Shown here in pieces: positions 58,723-64,000 of a stretch of 64,000 nt of DNA. Position numbers and translations under genes: made by a program. The notes under the pieces are model-generated. The model was not told the origin of the DNA. It did no database searches and saw only the letters and a program-made list of their open reading frames with translations. Numbering within the stretch: position 1 is the first letter of the stretch; each line of letters starts with the position of its first letter. Origin of the DNA: Elephas maximus indicus (lineage: Eukaryota > Chordata > Mammalia > Proboscidea > Elephantidae); NCBI RefSeq assembly GCF_024166365.1, contig NC_064831.1:25968768-26032767 (forward strand), written 5' to 3'.

Positions 58723-58957
58723 AACCATATTACCCTTGCTAACATGGAAATCCATCATAGGAGCTCACTTATTCATGGTTGCATATTACCCTGAAAAATC
58801 CAGAATATCTGATATTTTAAAAATTATTTGTCTAATAAACCCCTTCGTTCATTTAGTCCTGATATTTTATTTTTGAAAATTCTTAGATCCATATCAAAAA
58901 TGCAATAAATACGGTATTTACATTTATAATTAAATCAAAATTAACACCTAAGAATAA

Positions 58958-59166
58958 ACCAAACCCAACCCTTTGCTGTCAAGTCGATTCTGACTCATAG
59001 TGACACCGTAGGACAACTAGATCTGCCCCATAGGGTTTCCAAGTCTGTAATCTTTAAGAAAGCAGACAGCCACTTCTTTCTCCCACAGAGCAGCTGGTGG
59101 ATTTGAGCAGCAGAAATTTTGGTTAACAGTCGAGAGCTTTAACCACTGCACCACCAGGGCACCTAT
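58958..59166 (-). mobile_element. AfroSINE, minus strand, long subtype
   Basis: It contains the reversed tail (ccctttgctgtcaagtcgat), the extra middle block (gtaatctttaagaaagcaga) and the reversed head (aaccactgcaccaccagggc). Confidence 0.9.
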
Positions 59167-59626
59167 GCCTGAAAATAGTGCTCCATACATTTTTATTGGG
59201 TAAGTACAGTTTTGAGGTACAAAGTGGTTAGCTTTTATTAGCCCATCTACCAGATGGAGGAACACCATTTCATATAGCAGAATTTTTCTTTTTTTTTTTT
59301 GGTACATGGTTACTATTAAGGTGTAAATTATGCAAACATTAAACTTATATATTATATGGAAGTATTCCAGTCTGTTTTTCAATTGTGAGTGCCTTGTGCA
59401 GGGACATTGCATTATAGCATTCTTAAACACAGTAAGAATAGAATATCTGTTTGAATGCCATTCAACGTATAACCTAAAGCTTGGAGAGCTGTTCATTTTA
59501 TATAGTAACCATTTCATAATATATTGTCAGTATTTACAATTTACAAATGTATTTTTAGAATTTGTTCTCAATTGCTCACTTTGAAAACTAAAAATCTTGC
59601 ATGTTTCTGGCCCAGAGCAATCTCTT
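59167..59626. other. Region downstream of the olfactory receptor
   Basis: AT-rich sequence with a T-run at about 59,289-59,300. No polyadenylation site can be assigned with confidence. Confidence 0.5.
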
Positions 59627-60540
59627 TCATGCTAGAGTTGTCCTGAAAGCTTTCTTCACATCTTTGTTTCTCAGTGTGTAGATGAAGGGATTTACCAATG
59701 GGGTGACCACACAGTAGAATACTGACACCACTTTGCCGATGGTGAAGTTGTACTTGGCTGGAGGGTGAACATAGGCAAAGATGATGGTGCCATAATAGAT
59801 AGAGACCACAGTGAGGTGGGAGGCACAGGTAGAAAAAGTTTTCTTCTGAGCCTCCCGGGAAGACAGTCTGATTATTGTGAACACAATGTGTCCATAGGAC
59901 ATAGTGAGAAGCAAAGAACTTAGAATCACGACAGAGGTACATGTGTAGCCCAAGGCCTCCATCAAGAATGTATCTGAGCAAGACAGTTTGAAAATGGGAT
60001 CTGAGTCATAGAAGAAATGATTGATCTTCTGGGGGCCACAAAAGTTAAGAGATGAGTATGGTAGGTAGGAGTGGGGCAATGAAGCCTCCAATCCAAGATC
60101 CAGCTGAAAAACCATAGGCAAATCTGAAGACTCATGAGGAGTGAGTAGCGAAGAGGGTTGCATGTTGCCAGGTACCTGTCATAGGCCATCACTGCCAGCA
60201 GGATGCACTCAGTAGCCCCCATGGAGAAAAAGAAGTAGTACTGGGTTATACAACCAGAAATGGAGATGGTCACAACCTGTGAAAGGCAGGCAGCCAAAAG
60301 TTTAGGTATGGTTGCCGTAGTGTACCAGATCTCCAGGAAGGATAAGTTTCCTAAGAAAATGTACATGGGTGTCTGGAGTGTGGAATCCAACAGAACAATG
60401 AAAATGATGAGTGTATTTCCCACGAGGGAGAGTAGGTACATAATGAGAAACACGACAAATAATGTGAGCCGCAGTTGGGGAACAGCAGAAAACCCAAGAA
60501 AGATGAACTCCCTTACTGTCATCTGGTTTGTCACATCCAT
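59627..60540 (-). pseudogene. Olfactory receptor, family 6-like, one frameshift
   Basis: A single-exon seven-transmembrane odorant receptor, class II, read from ATG at 60,540 to a stop at 59,627 (914 bp, one base off a multiple of three; about 304 residues expected). First frame: FIFLGFSAVPQLRL, TM1 GNTLIIFIVLL, the loop QTPMYIFLGNLSFLEIWYT, and MAYDRYLATCNPLRY at the end of TM3. Second frame: FCGPQKINHFFYDSDP in extracellular loop 2, TFSTCASHLTVVS in TM6 and PFIYTLRNKDVKKAF at the C-terminus. The NLSFLEIWYTT phrase points to family 6. The frame changes between about 60,083 and 60,105, at TM4, by a single base. The N-terminus reads TNQMT, lacking the usual N-x-S/T glycosylation site. Everything else looks intact, so the gene is a recent pseudogene, a segregating null allele or carries a sequencing error. 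Confidence 0.92.
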
Positions 60541-60654
60541 ATTTCATCTTCTCTCATCTGGAATGAATTAACAAGCCCAGGAGGTGGAAGATGAGCAGGA
60601 GTAAGACTCAGATCTTCTCTTATCTAACAATGATAATTAAAACAAACAAACAAA

Positions 60655-60847
60655 AAAGTCAAGTCAATTCTAACTCACGGCAACCCATGTGTGCCACGGG
60701 AGAACTGGGCTCCACAGGATTTTCAGTGGCTGATTTTTCAGAAGTAGACAGTCAGACTTTTCATGTGAGGTACCTTTGGGTAGATTCAAACCAACAACCT
60801 TTCAATAGTAGCCAAGTGCTTAATCATTTTCGCCACCCAGTGACTCC
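60655..60847 (-). mobile_element. Old AfroSINE-related element, minus strand
   Basis: A diverged SINE: aagtcaattctaactcacgg, ggctccacaggattttcagt and a reversed head ending cgccacccagtgactcc. More mutated than the others here. Confidence 0.75.
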
Positions 60848-60859
60848 TCAAATTTTAAT

Positions 60860-61075
60860 AAAACCAAACCAAACTCACTGTAGAGTTGATCCTAACTCAT
60901 GATGACCCCATATGTACAGAGTAGAACTGCTCCACAGAGTTTTCTTAGTTGTAACCTTTATGTAAGCAGATTTCCAGGAGTTTCTTTCACAGAATTGGGG
61001 AGTGGGTTTGAACCTTCACACCCTCAGTTAGCAGTCAAGGGCAAACGGTTTTTGCCATCCAGAGACCTCCCCCAA
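60860..61075 (-). mobile_element. AfroSINE, minus strand, long and old subtype
   Basis: Reversed tail actgtagagttgatcctaac, core gtacagagtagaactgctcc, middle block ttgtaacctttatgtaagca and a diverged head. Confidence 0.8.
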
Positions 61076-61139
61076 TGGTAGTAGACCCCTACTAGTAACA
61101 GAAAATAATGGCTGACAAAAAATGATTGGTGCTTTTATA

Positions 61140-61325
61140 AACATTTTACATGGATTATCTTGCTTTCTTTTCAAAATAAAGCTACCAGGTAAATATGCAT
61201 GAAGAATATAAGGAAGAAACTGAGGGAGTATGTAGCTTTACCACAGTTATATCGCTGTAAAGTTGGTGTGCCAAGTTTTGAATCCAGACAGGTTGATTTA
61301 AAAATCACAGTCCAAGCTGATACAT
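61140..61325 (+). mobile_element. MIR-like element
   Basis: The order aaactgagggagtatgtagc, accacagttatatcgctgta, ggtgtgccaagttttgaatc, cagacagg follows the MIR core (maintained across mammals), strongly mutated. Confidence 0.6.
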
Positions 61326-63656
61326 AAAATGTGGTTAGGTGGAAGAAAATGGCATTGTCCCGTTACTGAGAAATTCTGGTCTGAGAGATTAGAAGATTAC
61401 AGAGAAATCAACAGCACCATGCAGATTGAAAACCAGTGGAGTGGGGGCCTCCCAGGCTGGAGTGTCTCAGTTACACAAGATACTGTGTTGAAACAAAGGC
61501 GTACTTGCCATTTTAACTTCATAACCCTTGATTTATGTCATCACTTACATTTTAGAGGGTGATCCATACATGGATAAATACTATTTCTAGAAAACCAAAT
61601 AGAGAGTAAGATTCAAAATCCGTGTGAAAGGTATTTTGTTTTTACATATTCTGTTAACTTCCCTAATATTCCGCTTGTTTGGTTTTAGAACTAATATGAA
61701 CAGTCAGACAAAAAATGTTAAAAAAAGTGTCAGAAATCTTGTCATTAGAGAAAGCATGAATTCTCACTGGATGTTTTACAATAAGTATGCTTTTGTGTCA
61801 AAATATTCACATAATAAGTGTAAAGTGAAAACTTTTCTTGACATTCATAACAGAAATGTCTGTAGAGATGTAAAATATTTTTAATATATATATATTTTTA
61901 AATCCTACAATAGAGACATAAACCTGAAATCATCTCTATTACAATGGAAAGAACATCTGAATAAAACATTGATTCAATTGTGTTCACACCTACGCATTTC
62001 CAGATTTAAACTTTATGGAGGTTTTAAATCATAAAACTCTATTAAGGGAAAAAAATATAGGTATCATACCAAAATATCTATATTCCCTGTTGTGTACTTT
62101 CGATAAATCAGGAAAATTTCAAGATACATGTCTCAGAAATTATTAGTTACATCTCATTAAAATGTCAAGTAATGTTAGTGTGGTCAGGAGACATTTTGGT
62201 TGTATCACAAGACCAACGTTTAGGTATTAATTGCTTTAAAATACTAGGGATTTTACAATATTTCTCTGAGTAACAAAAATAAAATTGTACCTTTTGCTGT
62301 CAATACCTCTATTCAAAACAGATTTTGAAGAATACTATGACTAGCATTCTACATAGAATTTATAACTTAAGAAAACTGCTTGCATAAAACAGCTTGGACG
62401 GTATTTTAAAAATATTTTCCTGATTTGATATCTGGTTTCTTAAGAAAGAAACATTCATGTTTATGTTATTCATGTAACACCAAGGATCCAAGTTGTTTCT
62501 TACTTCCGTTATGAAAGGACTGCCACGTGGTTACTTTTCTCCTAAGATTAAAAAAAAAAAAGCAACTTTAAATATTTGGGAACACTACAACTAGAGCTGT
62601 GAAACAGGTTCACATCTCTATCACCACAAAGAGACTCTCCCTACTTTTTTTCTAAGACATCATGTTTTCCTAATTCTGTCTTTGTCAGAATTAGTTATAG
62701 GCTCTGTAACCATGTTTACCAAAAAAAAAAAAAACATAAAAAATGCACAAGCTTACAATAATTTGTATGTATTTTGCGGGTTTAATTTTAAAATTATAAT
62801 AATTCTCTCTATATGCCAAAGTGAATGTCTGAGGATATACATTATACCAGATTACAGAACTTATAAATGCTGTTGTGTAATTATTTGGCTTACCCTTCCA
62901 TTACTCTCTAAAAAAAACTCTCTAGACAAGTGCAAAACAGCAGGGATAATATCTTCCCAGGTATACTTACAGCCTATATTCTGTTTTGTTATACGTCCGA
63001 AATGAAATGTTATTAGTTAAATTTCCTTACAAACTCTTCTTTTCAGGAAGGCTGGGTATTGAAGCTTGAACTGCATTCCATTGAATCATAAGGGATACAA
63101 ACTATTTCCCACCACTAGTTGCTGCATATCCTTTAATGTTGATGCTATGACATTGGCTGTCACGTGGCAGCTATGCTGTAAAAAAACACCAAATTACCTG
63201 TTTTTCTTTCAGACATTTAATGTTTCCTTTGGCCGGAGTACAGGAAATCACAGCCTGAGATCCCCTTGTGAGGGGTGTGTTTATAATTTCATCATCTTGG
63301 AGCCCTGGAAAGCTGACCTGTACCTGGAGACACCCATTCTAGCTCCCTGAAGACTTTTTTTTTTTTTGGCAAGGATCAGAGAGCTCCCCCCAGGACTAAA
63401 GGAAGAGCAAAGAGACTGTGGGAGGTATTAGCAATGTCTCCACAGCAACAGAAGGAACATCCTAGGGGGCTTCATTAGCTACCACTGTCCACAGTGTTTA
63501 CCTTTAAAAACAATAAGTTTGTAGAATAGTATCCTTCAGTATTCAGCCACTGCAAGCACAGCCAGAGAACTGCAGTCATTAACGTATCAGGTACAAACTG
63601 GATCATCATTGTAAAGTCTTTGTTTACAATAATAGAGCTACAAATGCATTAAAAAA
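61326..63656. other. AT-rich intergenic sequence, no recognised feature
   Basis: Frames up to about 107 codons (for example 62,682-63,005) show no motif, no codon bias and A- or T-rich runs. No repeat family was identified. Confidence 0.6.
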
Positions 63657-63737
63657 AAAAAATCCTGGTGGATTCAAACTGCCAACCTTTTGATTAGCAG
63701 CTGCAGCACTTAACCAGTATGCCACCAGGGTTTCCGC
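63657..63737 (-). mobile_element. AfroSINE fragment (tRNA-like head)
   Basis: The sequence tcctggtggattcaaactgc, then ttttgattagcagctgcagc and ccagtatgccaccagggttt. The tail is missing after an A-run at 63,650. AT-rich simple sequence follows to about 63,790. Confidence 0.88.
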
Positions 63738-64000
63738 AAATACATATGTATCATAAATATATACATATTTATATTTATATGCACACATATCATCTCCATG
63801 CTGGATTGTCACCATTTATAACAAAGAACTAAGAAAGCATTTACTGAGATCTCCCTGTGTGTGGAGAGCAAGGCTGCACACTATAGTAGATACCAAAGTC
63901 GAGCTGTTAAACAAAGGGTTTATATCCAGGAGCACAGTGAATATGTGGAGTGCATGAAAAACCAATAGACTTTATTATCAGCTTAAGGGAGATAACGACA

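Noticed and set aside
62682..63005. 107-codon open frame as a gene
   Set aside because: AT-rich sequence with an A-run, no motif and no neighbouring exon signals that I can support.

Overview
The window is vertebrate nuclear DNA from near a chromosome end, most likely elephant or another paenungulate afrotherian. About sixteen copies or pieces of a tRNA-headed SINE carry the block ggacagagtagaactgcccc and the tail gactcgacggcagtgggttt, which I recognise from proboscidean AfroSINEs. RTE-type LINE pieces, a mammalian L1 5' end and an olfactory receptor fit this. Species is an inference. No intact host protein gene was found; the only host-derived coding sequences are a one-base-frameshifted olfactory receptor and a decayed LONRF1-like retrocopy.

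Layout. 1-117 is an RTE LINE reverse-transcriptase fragment. 118-24,812 is about 24.7 kb of degenerate telomere-like repeat, C-strand (CCCTAA-like) on the plus strand, with mosaic higher-order structure: blocks of kilobase size recur in order. 24,813-31,258 is a 41-bp minisatellite of roughly 157 copies. 31,259-36,225 is a mosaic of SINEs, LTR pieces and one L1 whose 3' end was lost before integration (a perfect 14-bp target-site duplication flanks it). 36,226-47,797 is a tandem satellite of about 345 bp, split by an 8.1-kb class I endogenous retrovirus on the minus strand (36,918-45,014). 47,798-48,353 is a second island of telomere-like repeat, colinear with part of the large array. 48,354-56,690 holds a second, rearranged class I ERV, nested SINEs, an RTE 5' end with a 52-bp VNTR and an ERVL-type LTR. 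From 56,690 on the sequence looks like ordinary AT-rich intergenic DNA with old repeats and the olfactory receptor pseudogene.

Most notable: in the 8.1-kb ERV the sequence between the end of pol and the surface-subunit part of env encodes an immunoglobulin V-type domain closely resembling the N-terminal domain of the host SIRP family (CD47 receptors). The provirus has LTRs, a lysine-tRNA-type primer binding site, gag remnants, RT, RNase H, integrase and a gamma-type transmembrane subunit, all broken by deletions, stops and frameshifts. A LONRF1-like retrocopy with a poly(A) end lies inside its pol. Nearly all long open frames in the first 31 kb are artefacts of stop-poor tandem repeats and are not annotated as genes.
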